Counted from the stretch's first letter, positions 1 to 10,188 are shown. The stretch is 57,145 nucleotides of DNA from JBIOHP01 sp044449065 (GCA_044449065.1 JBIOHP010000026.1:1-57145), one strand, 5' to 3'. Notes: a model not told the origin generated them from the letters alone. A program made the numbers and translations.

Positions 1-124
1 ATTGCTCGAAGTGTTTGGTGGGGGTTCAAACGAAACAAAATCAAAACTGGTCATCCTTCGCGATCAGTCAATTCCACTAAAATAAATCTTTACAATGAAT
101 ATTTATTCACGAAACCTACATTTT

Positions 125-511
125 TCAACAACCTGCTAGGCCTTCATCATCTCCTAACGCAGTGTAACATATATAACTATTACCATTCTTATCGATGGCA
201 ACCGATGGGTCTACGCCATATTTGAAAAATCGATTTCTTCCGACTTGAACAGAATCTAAATTCTTGGTTTTCCATTTGTACCCTCCGTCTGTCGCGATGC
301 CATAACCAAGGGGGGCATAATAATTTTCATTGAATTGTTCCCACACTAAAACAATATTATTACCATTTGCCGGTGATACGGCAACTACGGGTTCGTTCAA
401 GTCGTTACTTGGGTCCGTCGCAGCCGGTATATTCGGATATTGTGCGCTGACCTTTCCCGAAATGACAACGAAACTTAGTAGAACGAGAATTATAAGCTTT
501 TTCATATTCAT
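125..511 (-). CDS. Truncated exported sialidase/BNR-like protein
   Basis: The 128-residue product begins with a clear signal peptide (MNMKKLIILVLLSFVVISG, then a VSA-QY cleavage-like site) and has a purine-rich AAGGAA upstream of the start. The mature part carries sialidase-like features: EPVVAVSP, ATDGGYKW (an Asp-box-like motif) and VDPSVAIDKNGN. Sialidase/BNR-propeller proteins are normally several hundred residues, and here the frame stops after one or two blades. No continuing BNR coding is visible in the other frames between the stop and the window edge, so I read it as a truncated remnant rather than a complete enzyme. It shares strand and export signal with the two LVIVD genes upstream of it. 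Catalytic activity is unlikely. Confidence 0.5.
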   Translation of the reverse strand: MNMKKLIILVLLSFVVISGKVSAQYPNIPAATDPSNDLNEPVVAVSPANGNNIVLVWEQFNENYYAPLGYGIATDGGYKWKTKNLDSVQVGRNRFFKYGVDPSVAIDKNGNSYICYTALGDDEGLAGC

Positions 512-707
512 TTCCTTTATAAAAGTTGAGATTAGTTATAATTTATGCTACATTAATAAAAATAAGAGAGCCCTCAAAGGTTATTTCGAACCTCATTAAA
601 TTCTCTGCCACGAGAAAAAAAGGAACGGAAGCCGGTGGGGGCTTTCCTGTGCTACATCAATGGAAAAGAGCGCAGAGGCGGTGGTCGCTCTTCGCAAGCG
701 AGACAGA

Positions 708-3008
708 TCATTTGATAACCAGTAATTTTTTCGTTTTGGAATATGGCTGCACGGCGCCATCTTCCGGCGTCGCAACGAGCGTATAGAAATACACGCCGCT
801 TGCAAGTGAATTTAGGTCAACTTCCGTATCATAGCTGCCCGCCTGCCGGGTTCCCTCAAAGAGGGTTCTTACTTCTCTCCCCAATACGTCGAATAGTTTG
901 AGTGTGATACGGCTCTTGTAGGGAATGTCAAACTGGATTCGCGTCGATGGATTTGTAGGATTGGGATAATTCTGTTTAAGATTAAACAGGGTCGGCAGCG
1001 TTAATCGTGGAGATCCTATTGATGTCACATTGTCGTTTTGAAATATGCTCAATCCATAATTTACATCGTATGTATATACTCTTCCGGCATACGCCGCAGT
1101 CATGTCGGAAAAATTACCCTGGCGAAATGCGATAAAAGCGGGTATTGCGACATTTGAGTAATCAATTGCGCTTATTTCACTGCACGTCAAGTATAGAGTA
1201 GGTCGAACAGGATCACCGAAGATAGCAGAGTGATTACAAGGCGTCAGCAATTGCCCAATCTGCACAATATTTACGGGATCCTTAATATTATAAATCAAGA
1301 GTTGTCCTTGATCCCCGGCCATCAAGAGAGTATCATTTATAAAAATGCCATACGTAGGATAAGCGATTTGTGCTACCTTTTTTACCGAGTCGGGCATTCG
1401 AGCATCGTAGATAATCAATCCGCTATCTCCCCCTGCGAGATAAACGAATCCGTTTTTGGCAGCTATCTGGTCGAATGGTATATCCGGAGCATACGATCCG
1501 AGTAATTTTATCGCGACTGGATTTGAAACATCAATTACCGCAAACCCCGAATCGAGAATCACATACGCTCTCCCATTTTCATACGCAATATCATAACACC
1601 CTCCGGCAATCGGTAAATAGCTCAACTCTATCGGATTCGCCAGATTGGAAATATCCAATGCGGAAACGCCGATTCCTGCGGAATACGCGTACGTGCCGTT
1701 CAGGGTGGTAGAGTAAACTGCTCCATGCAATCCGATAGCGCCGATTCTAACAGGACCGATAGGCTTGGAGACGTTGAGAATCTGCAGCCCCGAAGAACCG
1801 TTTGAGAGATACACGTAAATCCTATCCGGAGTAATTTCCAGTGGACCGAAACCCGCCGAGGGAAAAAACGATTTGTTGTAAATTGAATCTTGCGGATTTT
1901 CTACATAAACGTCGAAACCGGTCTGAGAAGATACGATGAAACTGCTCTCCGAAACCGCAATGCTATAGCCCTTATATCTGCCAAAGCCGTCATCTCGCCT
2001 TATTCCAACGGAAGTGACTTTTGGCATTGCTGGATTTGCAACCGATATTTTAACCAGTCCGGGGTATACCATGCCGGTATAAAGACTTGAATCGCGCAAG
2101 TAGAGACTCGAAACTTGCTGCGTAAGTGTTGAATCGAGGATAATGTAACTGAGTTCTACCGGATTGGTCACATCGGAGACTCCGAACACATCGATGACGC
2201 CGTAATCTTTTCCTACATAGAGAAGGGTGTCATGTGCAACTGCTGTTATTGCTCCGGAACCGATATATGCCCAGCCGAGATAACGAAAACTATCGGGTTG
2301 GCTGATATCGTAGAGATCTGAATTGACAAACACTATGTTAGAGACATACAAATAGTGATCTACCCACACGATGAGGGTAGGAAAATGTCCGGCTGTATAA
2401 GTCCATGAGCGCAATACCGGAGAATGTGGATCCGACACGCTCACTGCGCCAATTTTTCCCTGCACTACATCGAAAATAATGTAAACTATAGAATCTTTTG
2501 CCGTCATCCGGTACGCACCCGGGAGAGGCAGGAATCCAAGCTCTGCGGGGTGAACGGAATCGGAGATGCTAATCACTTCCACTCCTCCTACACTGAGATA
2601 TGCAAGCGTATCATTAAGAATAATATCATTTATTCCGCCTTCGGCAAGGAACTGATTGACCATGTGGGGTTGAGCAGGATTAGAGATATCGAATGTCTGC
2701 AGAAGCCGTCCGTTCCCAGCATAGAGGTATCTCCCCCGGATGGCAACTGCTCTGCATTCGCCCCAGTCCCACTCTCCCAAATAAGTAAAACCGCTGTCCA
2801 CGGCTGGGGTTCGCGGAGTACCGAAGTTAGTTCCTTGTCTTCTCCCCAATTTGTCATTGCGGGATCCGTGTTTTTTCAACCATGCAATGGAATCAAGGCG
2901 AGCGCCTGAAACAATGTTGCTCCCGTTCTTAATAGGAGTTTTTAACTGACCATAAATAGAAAGATGTGATATGAACAAAAATAACAAAACGGAATAAAAT
3001 ATTTTCAT
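708..3008 (-). CDS. LVIVD-repeat beta-propeller protein with T9SS sorting domain
   Basis: This 766-residue exported protein starts with a signal peptide (MKIFYSVLLFLFISHLSIYG) preceded by an AAGGAAAG ribosome site. The body holds many LVIVD-type repeats (units such as FDISNPAQPHMV, VIDVSNPVAIKLLG, IYNIKDPVNIVQIG), a family expected to fold as a beta-propeller. The last ~85 residues form a type IX secretion sorting module: NYPNPTNPSTRIQFDIP, then KLFDVLGREVRTL, SGVYFYTL and a terminal KKLLVIK. It should be secreted across the outer membrane and attached to or released from the surface. It is a tandem paralogue of the broken gene immediately upstream; both share a conserved WxWGxCRAVA block near the mature N-terminus and nearly identical 3' ends. 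The ligand is unknown. Confidence 0.85.
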   Translation of the reverse strand: MKIFYSVLLFLFISHLSIYGQLKTPIKNGSNIVSGARLDSIAWLKKHGSRNDKLGRRQGTNFGTPRTPAVDSGFTYLGEWDWGECRAVAIRGRYLYAGNGRLLQTFDISNPAQPHMVNQFLAEGGINDIILNDTLAYLSVGGVEVISISDSVHPAELGFLPLPGAYRMTAKDSIVYIIFDVVQGKIGAVSVSDPHSPVLRSWTYTAGHFPTLIVWVDHYLYVSNIVFVNSDLYDISQPDSFRYLGWAYIGSGAITAVAHDTLLYVGKDYGVIDVFGVSDVTNPVELSYIILDSTLTQQVSSLYLRDSSLYTGMVYPGLVKISVANPAMPKVTSVGIRRDDGFGRYKGYSIAVSESSFIVSSQTGFDVYVENPQDSIYNKSFFPSAGFGPLEITPDRIYVYLSNGSSGLQILNVSKPIGPVRIGAIGLHGAVYSTTLNGTYAYSAGIGVSALDISNLANPIELSYLPIAGGCYDIAYENGRAYVILDSGFAVIDVSNPVAIKLLGSYAPDIPFDQIAAKNGFVYLAGGDSGLIIYDARMPDSVKKVAQIAYPTYGIFINDTLLMAGDQGQLLIYNIKDPVNIVQIGQLLTPCNHSAIFGDPVRPTLYLTCSEISAIDYSNVAIPAFIAFRQGNFSDMTAAYAGRVYTYDVNYGLSIFQNDNVTSIGSPRLTLPTLFNLKQNYPNPTNPSTRIQFDIPYKSRITLKLFDVLGREVRTLFEGTRQAGSYDTEVDLNSLASGVYFYTLVATPEDGAVQPYSKTKKLLVIK

Positions 3009-3078
3009 AATGTCTTTCCTTGTCGTGGATTTAACAGCTCGAGTCCGAACGGAGCAATTGATGAATAAGTGAGACAGA

Positions 3079-4434
3079 TCATTTTATAACCAGTAATTTT
3101 TTAGTTTTGGAATATGGTTGGCCGGCGCCGCCTTCCGGCGTCGCGAGGAGTGTACAGAAATATACGCCGGTTGACAAATTTTTGCTGTCGAACTCGACCT
3201 TATGATTTCCCGGTTCCTGTTTTCCTAGCGCCATTTCCGCAACATTCTGACCCAGGAGATTGTATATTTCAATCTTAACATTTGCGGCGGTAGGAAGCTC
3301 GTATGTTATCACCGTCGAGGGATTAAACGGATTGGGATAATTGTTCAGGAGCTTAAACGCCGCCGGCAGCGTCATATCCTTCTTATCTTTGACAGACGTG
3401 ACAAGATTGTTTTTGCCGATATAAAAACCATCATTATAAGCGGAGACATAGAAGGTATCGTTTCTCGCTGCTACTCCCATCACATCATATCCTTGAAAAA
3501 TCGGTCCATCTTGAAATGGAATTGAAAGATTTGATACATCCATAACATATAGGCAGACTTCAGCGGTTTGATAGAGAAAGTTTTTGGATAGAGCAAATCT
3601 TGGAGACGATCCGCTCAAGCCAGATAGATTACCAATCTGAACGGGATTTGACGGATTAGAAATATCGTATATCAGTAAATCTACCGTCTCGGCGAAAGCG
3701 ATAGAGTCCTGGAGAAAAATACCCCAGGCTGCCATCGGTAAATGGCAAAGGATCTTGGGAGAGGATGGAATTGCGAGATCAAGAATCGTCATTCCCGAAT
3801 AAATCGTGCTGCTTGCAATCCCGAGATAATTTCCCAAAAGACTCACGCTGTGAATCCCCGATGCGGATGTCCATATACCCACCTGACGCGGGTGATATGG
3901 ATCGGCGATGGAGAATATTTCAACCGAAGTATCCGCGCTAACAACCACTATCGTATCGCTCGCCGCCAACGAAAATTGACTCAATCCGGTTTCTATTGAA
4001 GAAAGTCTTTCCAGCGACCCATTATCGGAATACTCGAAAATAATTAGACTATCCAAGCTTCCATATATTTCTGGACCAACAAGAAAACAAGCTAAATTAC
4101 CCGTAACTGCGACGTCAACACAATTGGCAGTTGATGGAATATTCATTAACGGTTTTGGATGAACCGGATCGGAAATGTCGAGAGTCCATTGTCCGGCTTC
4201 CCCGGCGGCAAGGATAGCAATATTTCCCTGTATCGCGGCACGGTAAATCGTACCTCCAGATGGGAAGTACGATAATTGCCGGATGGAATCCTCCTTTGAG
4301 ATACCAAAAAGACCAAAACTGACGTCGTCGGAAATCGCCAGGAGAGAATCTGAAGTGGCAAGTTTTTCCTTGTAATGGCATCTGAAACTTCGCGCCACCG
4401 CCCTTGGATGCGCAAGGAATATTGACAGCAACAA
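3079..4434 (-). pseudogene. C-terminal part of frameshifted LVIVD-repeat T9SS protein
   Basis: This frame carries the distal half of a second LVIVD-repeat protein: repeats (WTLDISDPVHPKPL, IFSIADPYHPRQVG, IYDISNPSNPVQIG) followed by a T9SS tail (NNYPNPFNPSTVITYELP, IYNLLGQNVAEM, TGVYFCTLLATPE, terminal KKLLVIK). It has no signal peptide and opens with an unconvincing TTG-initiated stretch. The N-terminal half lies upstream in another frame, with repeat similarity switching from one frame to the other around 4,370-4,434. A one-base insertion (or two-base loss) in the sense strand would restore one protein of about 760 residues, the length of the intact neighbouring paralogue. It is a recent frameshift, a sequencing or assembly error, or, less likely, programmed frameshifting. 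Confidence 0.7.
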
Positions 4435-5350
4435 TTCCTGAATCTCTGGTGGCGCAATAGGCGTCGTTTCCTTTAATTGCTATCGCTTCCACTCTGGTGC
4501 CGAGGTTTACAGAGCCGATGAGGGAAATATTCCATGAATCTGCAATATCATAAATTTGCATTGCTCCATCTCCTCCCACAAAGAGCAGGGTGTCCTCAAC
4601 GTGAAGTGAATACGTGCCATAATCTAACATTAATCGTTGTTCCCGCCAGTAAATAGAATCCGGGACGTATTGCAAGAGAACAAGGCTTACAAGCGGTAAT
4701 CCCCAGGGAGCGTAATATACCGTTTTACCACTCGAGGCGATGGCATTGGGGAAAACATTTCCAAGATGATAACTGGCAAACCACTGCGGATTAGCAGGAT
4801 CGGCAATATTCAGACTGAACATTCCATAGTGATCGGCAAGCAAGTATAAGCACGAATCGGCGAGTGTCATATCTTTCAATAAGCCAACCCCATTTAGGTT
4901 CCACCTTCCGATTTGCATCAAGGGGAAGAGACTTTTTGCGCTGCAAATCAGGACAGAACGGTTGTAAAGAATGAAGAGGAGAGAATCTTTTATTTTGATA
5001 TCCGTCACCCAATCTTCCATTAACGAATCGTAAACCATTCGCGGCGAGGATGGGTCGGATATATCGAATACCTGGTACATGTATCCTTGTCCGACGAGCG
5101 CGTACTTGCCGGTCATGGCAACTGCTCTGCAATTTCCCCATGCCCATCTACCAATGCCCGTGAAAGGATCTGCGAAGGGAGACGCTTTACGATTGGGTTT
5201 ATTTTGATCGTGAAACTGCCCCGGGTCATTCTCGTTTGATATATCTTGCATCCCGGTTGGATTATATTTATTCGATGACCCTTGCGCGTAAGTCGCTCCT
5301 TGAATCGCTATCAAGAACACGAATAAACAAATTTTAATCGATGTTCTCAA
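4115..5350 (-). pseudogene. N-terminal part of frameshifted LVIVD-repeat T9SS protein
   Basis: This frame encodes a signal peptide (TSIKICLFVFLIAIQGATYAQ) and the proximal LVIVD repeats, including a WAWGNCRAVAMTG block and FDISDPSSPRMV, both matching the intact paralogue downstream. The open frame extends upstream to 5,647, but that extension is lysine/arginine/serine-rich without protein-like character, so I place the start at a TTG (5,350) just before the signal peptide. Past about codon 415 of the open frame the repeat similarity stops (after VAVNIP) and nonsense residues follow until a stop at 4,115; the repeat similarity resumes in the other frame. Together the two frames form one broken gene. 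Confidence 0.65.
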
Positions 5351-5647
5351 CCACCTAGTAAGGGGATTATCAATGAAGATGAAATTTGTGGATAAAAAAG
5401 ACTTATGGTAAGAAGATATGTAACGGAAAATCTTTCGAAGAAGCGAGCGCCGTTTCTTTTCGAAGGAGGTCGCATATCTATTGGTGATTTGAATGAGCGT
5501 GAATAAAATATGCTCCATATTTTTACTCCTTTTTGTTCCCGAATGCCCTGCGTACACCCCACACACTATATCCCGTGAAAGCTCTATTGACTTCTCTCTC
5601 ACACCAAAATGATTCAGACAATATAAACTCTTTTTTGTTAAAATCAA

Positions 5648-6045
5648 CTAAATTCTATTTTTTTCGATGGACGAATACCCCCCCCCCCCAAAAAAAAGGG
5701 GTGCTAAGTGATTAACAATACGAGGCTTAACGCACTGATAATGCAAGATTAAATTTTTTTAATAATTTATTTTTCTAACCCCGCCATGGCAAGTTTTAAA
5801 TAATGGAATGACTCTCCACTTTATACTGAGAGTTTGCTAAAAGCCCCGCTGAATTCATTCCTATCGAATGTAAAATTTGCTGAATAATAATGCATGGTTA
5901 GTTCGTTTCCTCCTACACGACGACATGCCCGTCTGTGTCCCGTCATGCTCTATATATAGAGTATGTGGCGGTACGACGGACGGGCGTGTCGTACGGTTAA
6001 TTCTCCGCTTGCATCTTCATCCGCTATTTGATACCTTTTAATGTG
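5648..6045. other. Intergenic region with homopolymer tract and long imperfect hairpin
   Basis: No gene is visible in this divergent spacer between the broken LVIVD gene (minus) and the DUF4159 gene (plus). It contains a run of 12 C, 8 A and 4 G at 5,678-5,701. A second stretch, A+T-rich, precedes a large imperfect palindrome at about 5,915-5,996. Promoters for both flanking genes must lie here, but I could not place convincing boxes. Confidence 0.6.
5915..5996. repeat. Long imperfect inverted repeat (hairpin)
   Basis: The sequence folds about a perfect central palindrome (CTCTATATATAGAG, 5,948-5,961). Outer arms are imperfect but extended: CGACATGCCCGTC on the left pairs with GACGGGCGTGTCG on the right apart from one mismatch. 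The total span is about 80 bases. It could be a mobile miniature element, a REP-like repeat or an RNA hairpin ahead of the DUF4159 gene. Confidence 0.55.
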
Positions 6046-6720
6046 ATGAAGAAAGTGATATTTGTTGTAATTCTGCTATTTTTTGCAATTCCTCTCACCG
6101 GCGTTGGACAGGCAAATAAAACAAGCAGCTCGTTTAAGATTGCCCGGTTGAAATATAACGGCGGCGGCGATTGGTATAACGACCCTCAGGAAGAAGTCAA
6201 TCTCCTCAACTTTGTGCGCCAAAATACCAACATCGATGTAAATCCCGTGTACGAATTTATCGATATCACCAGCGATAAATTTTATTCCTATCCGTTTATC
6301 TTCATGACCGGTCACGGCAGCATGACATTCAGCGATTTGGAAATCCAGCGGCTCCGTACTTACGTGGAGAACGGCGGTTTCATCTATGCCGATGACGATT
6401 ACGGGATGGATAAACCCTTCCGCCGGGAAATTAAAAAAATATTTCCTGAACAGGAGCTGAGAGAGTTGCCGTACAGTTTTGGCTTGTATCATTGCCAGTT
6501 TGATTTTCCCAACGGCGTGCCGAAGACGCACGAACATGATGGGAAACCGCCGCAGGGATTCGGGCTGTTTCATAACGGGCGGCTCGTCCTCTATTATACA
6601 TACGAATCCAACCCCAGCGATGGATGGGACGATCCCGAAGTTCACGGCGATCCGCCCGAAAAACGCCTCGAAGCGCTTCGATTTGGAACAAACATTGTCG
6701 TCTGGGCGTTAACACATTAG
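6046..6720 (+). CDS. DUF4159 domain exported protein
   Basis: The product starts MKKVIFVVILLFFAIPLTG, a signal peptide, which makes the ATG at 6,046 a better start than the upstream in-frame TTG. The rest is a DUF4159 domain: FKIARLKYNGGGDWYND near the mature start, FIFMTGHGSMTFSDLE, a glycine-rich GGFIYADDDYG motif and a C-terminal LRFGTNIVVWALTH. The fold resembles glutamine-amidotransferase/flavodoxin-like proteins and the function is unestablished. In Bacteroidota-like genomes DUF4159 genes often sit beside DUF4175 and MoxR/BatA-type genes. Here the DUF4175-like gene follows after 15 bases, so the two are very probably cotranscribed. A role in cell-envelope maintenance is inferred from that association only. 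Confidence 0.85.
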   Translation: MKKVIFVVILLFFAIPLTGVGQANKTSSSFKIARLKYNGGGDWYNDPQEEVNLLNFVRQNTNIDVNPVYEFIDITSDKFYSYPFIFMTGHGSMTFSDLEIQRLRTYVENGGFIYADDDYGMDKPFRREIKKIFPEQELRELPYSFGLYHCQFDFPNGVPKTHEHDGKPPQGFGLFHNGRLVLYYTYESNPSDGWDDPEVHGDPPEKRLEALRFGTNIVVWALTH

Positions 6721-6735
6721 TATAGAGCGCCATAA

Positions 6736-9700
6736 TTGAATACCCAAAACCAACATACATCGCCATTATACTCCGATATCCTGAACCGGCTTGAAGGCGT
6801 CCGCCGGAAGGAAAACCGGGTTGCGGTGGAACACGCAATTCTCATAACGTTTCTGGCGATACTCGGCGTCCTCGCTCTCGTCGTTATAGTTGAGCGCGTA
6901 TTTTTCCTGGGGACAACCGGCAGAACAATTTTATTTTCTTCACTCTTAACCGGAGCCGCCGCGGCGTTTGCGCTCTTTGCCGCCCGACCGCTCTTGAGAA
7001 CACTAAGAATATTAAAAAGCGATTCCAACGAGACCGTTGCAAATCATGTAGGGCGATTTTTCCCGCAAATCCGCGATAGGTTATTGGATGCTCTCCAAAT
7101 GTACGAACAACGAGATGCGTTGAGAGGAAATTATTCTCTTGATTTAATCGATGCCTCGTTCCTAGACCTGTACAATTCTATCCAAGGATTGGATTTCCGG
7201 GAATCGGTGAGCAATATTAAAGTGAGAGCGATGGGCAAGTTGGCGTCGTACGCGTTCGGCATTGCTGTGCTAATGTTCATCATCTCCCCGCTCGGTTTGT
7301 TTACCTCGATGTCGCGGATATTCAATTTTAATGTTTCCTTCGCATCCCCGTCTCCCATCCGCTTTATTGTTGAACCGGGAAATACCGAAATCGTTCGCGG
7401 GCAGGATCTATCAGTCACGATCAAGACAGAAGGCAAACCACTCCAATCGATAAACTTGCGCACGAGGCAAGCTGGTCAACTCGATTTCGATTCACAAACG
7501 CTCACGCTGAATCAAAGCGGGGTCTTTCAAACAGAAATCAGCCATCTTAAAACATCGACCGAATATTATGCGTCCGCCGAAGACGTCAACAGTGATAAAT
7601 ATACCATCAAGGTGCTCGATCGTCCATTGATCCGTACGTTCCAGATAAAAATTACTTCCCCGCGTTATACCCATATTCCGGTAAAAATGCTCGATGAAAA
7701 CATGGGGGATATAAACGCTTATCCCGGTTCGGTCGTGGATATGGAAGTAACCTCAAGCAAAGCGATAACATCGGCACAGGCGATCTTTGCCAATAAACCT
7801 CCGTTGACGCTAACGTGTTCCGCAGAACATATATCCGGATCGTTTATTGTCCGGGAAAATACCTCATATCATCTCTTATTAAAAGACAAAGACGGCCTCA
7901 CCTCAGCCGATCCCCTTGAGTATTCGGTGAAAATAATACCCGATGAATATCCGTCAGTCGAAATTCTCTCCCCCGGAAAAAATATAGATATGACCGGCGA
8001 GATGCGCCTTATTCTCAGTTTGCAGATAAAAGATGATTTCGGATTTTCGGGTCTGCGGCTCGCGTACCGGCTTGCGCATTCACGCTATGAGGAAGCCGCT
8101 AAAGAATTCACCTATGCCCAGATTCCTTTTTCTCACATCGGTCCTATCACGCAAAATATCGTCTATGCGTGGGATCTCACGGGTATGAGTCTCGTTCCCG
8201 AAGACGCCGTTGAATATTACGCGGAAGTGTTCGATAACGATAACGTCAGCGGACCGAAGAGCGGCAAAAGTTCAACGTTCCTCATCCGGCTCCCGTCGCT
8301 TGAAGAAGTCTTTTCCGAAGTTGATCAATCACATGATCAATCGGTGCAATCGATGCAGGATGTATCGAAAGAATCGCAGCAATTGAAAAAAGACATCGAG
8401 GAAGTGCAGCGCGATCTCCAAAAGAACAAAGAGAAAATGGATTGGCAGCAGAAGAAAAAAGTTGAGGATATGGTGCAGCGCTACGATTCCATGAAACAGA
8501 AACTGGATCAAACCGCGCAAAAAATGGACGATATGATGAAGCAGATGCAGGATAATAAACTGCTCTCCAATGAGACGATGGAAAAATACACCGAGATGCA
8601 GAAACTCATGGAACAGTTGAATTCTCCCGAGCTTCAGCAGGCGTTAAAAAAGCTCCAGGAAATGATGAAAAATCAGCAACAGCTCAGTCCGGAACAGATG
8701 AAACAGGCAATGGAACAACTGAAAACGTCGGAGGAGCAATTCCGCAATAACCTGGAACGGACAATCGAGCTTCTAAAACGAATCCATATTGAACAAAAAT
8801 TAGATGAATTAGTCAAGAGAACCGAGGAGTTGAAGAAACAACAGGAAAATCTCAGGGACGAAGCTTCAAAAACAAATCCCGCCGATCAGCAGAAACGATC
8901 TGACCTTGCAAAGAAACAGGGCGACATGCAGAAAGACCTCGAATCGCTGGAAAAAGAAACGGCTGACCTTAAAAACAGCATGGAAGAATTCGCCAAAGAG
9001 ATGCCGCTCGAACAGATGTCGAAAGCCCAGCAGCAACTATCACAGCAGCAGCTCGGCAAAAAGATGCAAACCTCCGCTCAGAAAATTGAATCGGGCGATA
9101 TGCAGCAGGCGCAGCAAAGCCAGAACCAGACAGAACAGGGATTGCAAAATTTTGAAGACCAACTCCAGACAGCGCAGAAAACGCTTCAGGATAAACAGAT
9201 GAAAGAGATTGTCCAGAAGATGAAAAAGCAGCTTGATGATGTGCTGGAGCTTTCTAAGCGCGAGGAGGACATGAAAGATGAGACAAAAGGACTGGACGCG
9301 AATTCTCAACGATTCCGCGAAAGCACGGAAAAACAAAACCAGACGATGAACGATCTTGGCAACGTAGCAAATTCGATGACTGATCTCTCCAAGAAAACAT
9401 TTGCAGTCAGTCCGGATATGGCTAAGGAAATCGGCAATGCGCTGCAAAATATGGGACAAGCTATGAAGGAGCTGGAGAACCGGAATCCGATGGCGGCGTC
9501 TCAGCCGCAGGGCGAGGCGATGGGATCGCTCAACCGCGCAGCGATGATGATGCAGAGTACGCTAACTACCATGGAGCAAGCAGGACAAAAAGGCGGCATG
9601 GGTATGGCTGGATTGATGGGAGCTCTCGGACAGATGATGGGACAGCAAAGCGGAATCAATCAAGGAACCATGTCGGCGATGGGAATGGGCGGACAGGGGC

Positions 9701-10188
9701 AGGGCGAGGGACAGAGCCAAACATTATCCGCGCAACAACAGGCAGAGTACCAGCGGCTTTCAGGACAGCAAGGCGCGGTACGAAAGAATCTAGAAAAGCT
9801 TGCGGAGGAAGCAAAGAATTCTCAGGAATACAGCAAGCTATTGGGCGATCTTGATGATATTGCCAAGCAAATGAGCGAGGTCGAAAGCGATCTTTCGCAG
9901 GGCAATGTGAATCCCGAAACAATACAAAAACAGGACCGCATTTTATCCCGCCTGCTCGATTCGCAGCGTTCCACCCGTGAACGGGATTACGAAAAACGCC
10001 GCAAAGCGGAAGCAGGAAAAACTCCTGCTCATGCAAGCCCGGGTGAAATCGATCTTTCCACCCAGGAAGGAAAGGATAAGCTGCGGCAGGAAATGCTGAA
10101 AGTTTTGGAAGGCAAATATTCCAAAGATTACCAGGAGCTGATCCGGAAATATTTCGAGGTTCTGGAGAAAGAGGAAATTAATCAGTAA
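6736..10188 (+). CDS. DUF4175-like membrane-anchored coiled-coil protein
   Basis: This 1,150-residue protein begins at a TTG 15 bases after the DUF4159 stop. Two adjacent transmembrane segments lie at about residues 37-58 and 64-82, and a third hydrophobic stretch at ~170-190 (ASYAFGIAVLMFIISPLGLF). A beta-rich extracytoplasmic region follows (~200-520). From ~525 onwards the protein is a long Gln/Lys/Glu/Met-rich coiled coil, with a Gly/Met/Gln-rich low-complexity patch at ~955-1,010 (GMGMAGLMGALGQMMGQQSG), ending in a helical segment after ~1,080. The architecture matches the DUF4175 family. Its exact role is unknown; the partner DUF4159 gene suggests an envelope-associated complex. No catalytic motif is visible. 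Confidence 0.8.
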   Translation: MNTQNQHTSPLYSDILNRLEGVRRKENRVAVEHAILITFLAILGVLALVVIVERVFFLGTTGRTILFSSLLTGAAAAFALFAARPLLRTLRILKSDSNETVANHVGRFFPQIRDRLLDALQMYEQRDALRGNYSLDLIDASFLDLYNSIQGLDFRESVSNIKVRAMGKLASYAFGIAVLMFIISPLGLFTSMSRIFNFNVSFASPSPIRFIVEPGNTEIVRGQDLSVTIKTEGKPLQSINLRTRQAGQLDFDSQTLTLNQSGVFQTEISHLKTSTEYYASAEDVNSDKYTIKVLDRPLIRTFQIKITSPRYTHIPVKMLDENMGDINAYPGSVVDMEVTSSKAITSAQAIFANKPPLTLTCSAEHISGSFIVRENTSYHLLLKDKDGLTSADPLEYSVKIIPDEYPSVEILSPGKNIDMTGEMRLILSLQIKDDFGFSGLRLAYRLAHSRYEEAAKEFTYAQIPFSHIGPITQNIVYAWDLTGMSLVPEDAVEYYAEVFDNDNVSGPKSGKSSTFLIRLPSLEEVFSEVDQSHDQSVQSMQDVSKESQQLKKDIEEVQRDLQKNKEKMDWQQKKKVEDMVQRYDSMKQKLDQTAQKMDDMMKQMQDNKLLSNETMEKYTEMQKLMEQLNSPELQQALKKLQEMMKNQQQLSPEQMKQAMEQLKTSEEQFRNNLERTIELLKRIHIEQKLDELVKRTEELKKQQENLRDEASKTNPADQQKRSDLAKKQGDMQKDLESLEKETADLKNSMEEFAKEMPLEQMSKAQQQLSQQQLGKKMQTSAQKIESGDMQQAQQSQNQTEQGLQNFEDQLQTAQKTLQDKQMKEIVQKMKKQLDDVLELSKREEDMKDETKGLDANSQRFRESTEKQNQTMNDLGNVANSMTDLSKKTFAVSPDMAKEIGNALQNMGQAMKELENRNPMAASQPQGEAMGSLNRAAMMMQSTLTTMEQAGQKGGMGMAGLMGALGQMMGQQSGINQGTMSAMGMGGQGQGEGQSQTLSAQQQAEYQRLSGQQGAVRKNLEKLAEEAKNSQEYSKLLGDLDDIAKQMSEVESDLSQGNVNPETIQKQDRILSRLLDSQRSTRERDYEKRRKAEAGKTPAHASPGEIDLSTQEGKDKLRQEMLKVLEGKYSKDYQELIRKYFEVLEKEEINQ

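Noticed and set aside
18..40. GGTTCAAAC string resembling a tRNA T-loop
   Set aside because: The flanking bases cannot pair as a T-stem and no cloverleaf or acceptor stem can be drawn, so no tRNA is called.
8329..9459. Several open frames antisense to the coiled-coil gene
   Set aside because: They mirror the Gln/Lys/Glu-rich codons of the true gene and are leucine/phenylalanine/histidine-rich shadows without starts of their own.
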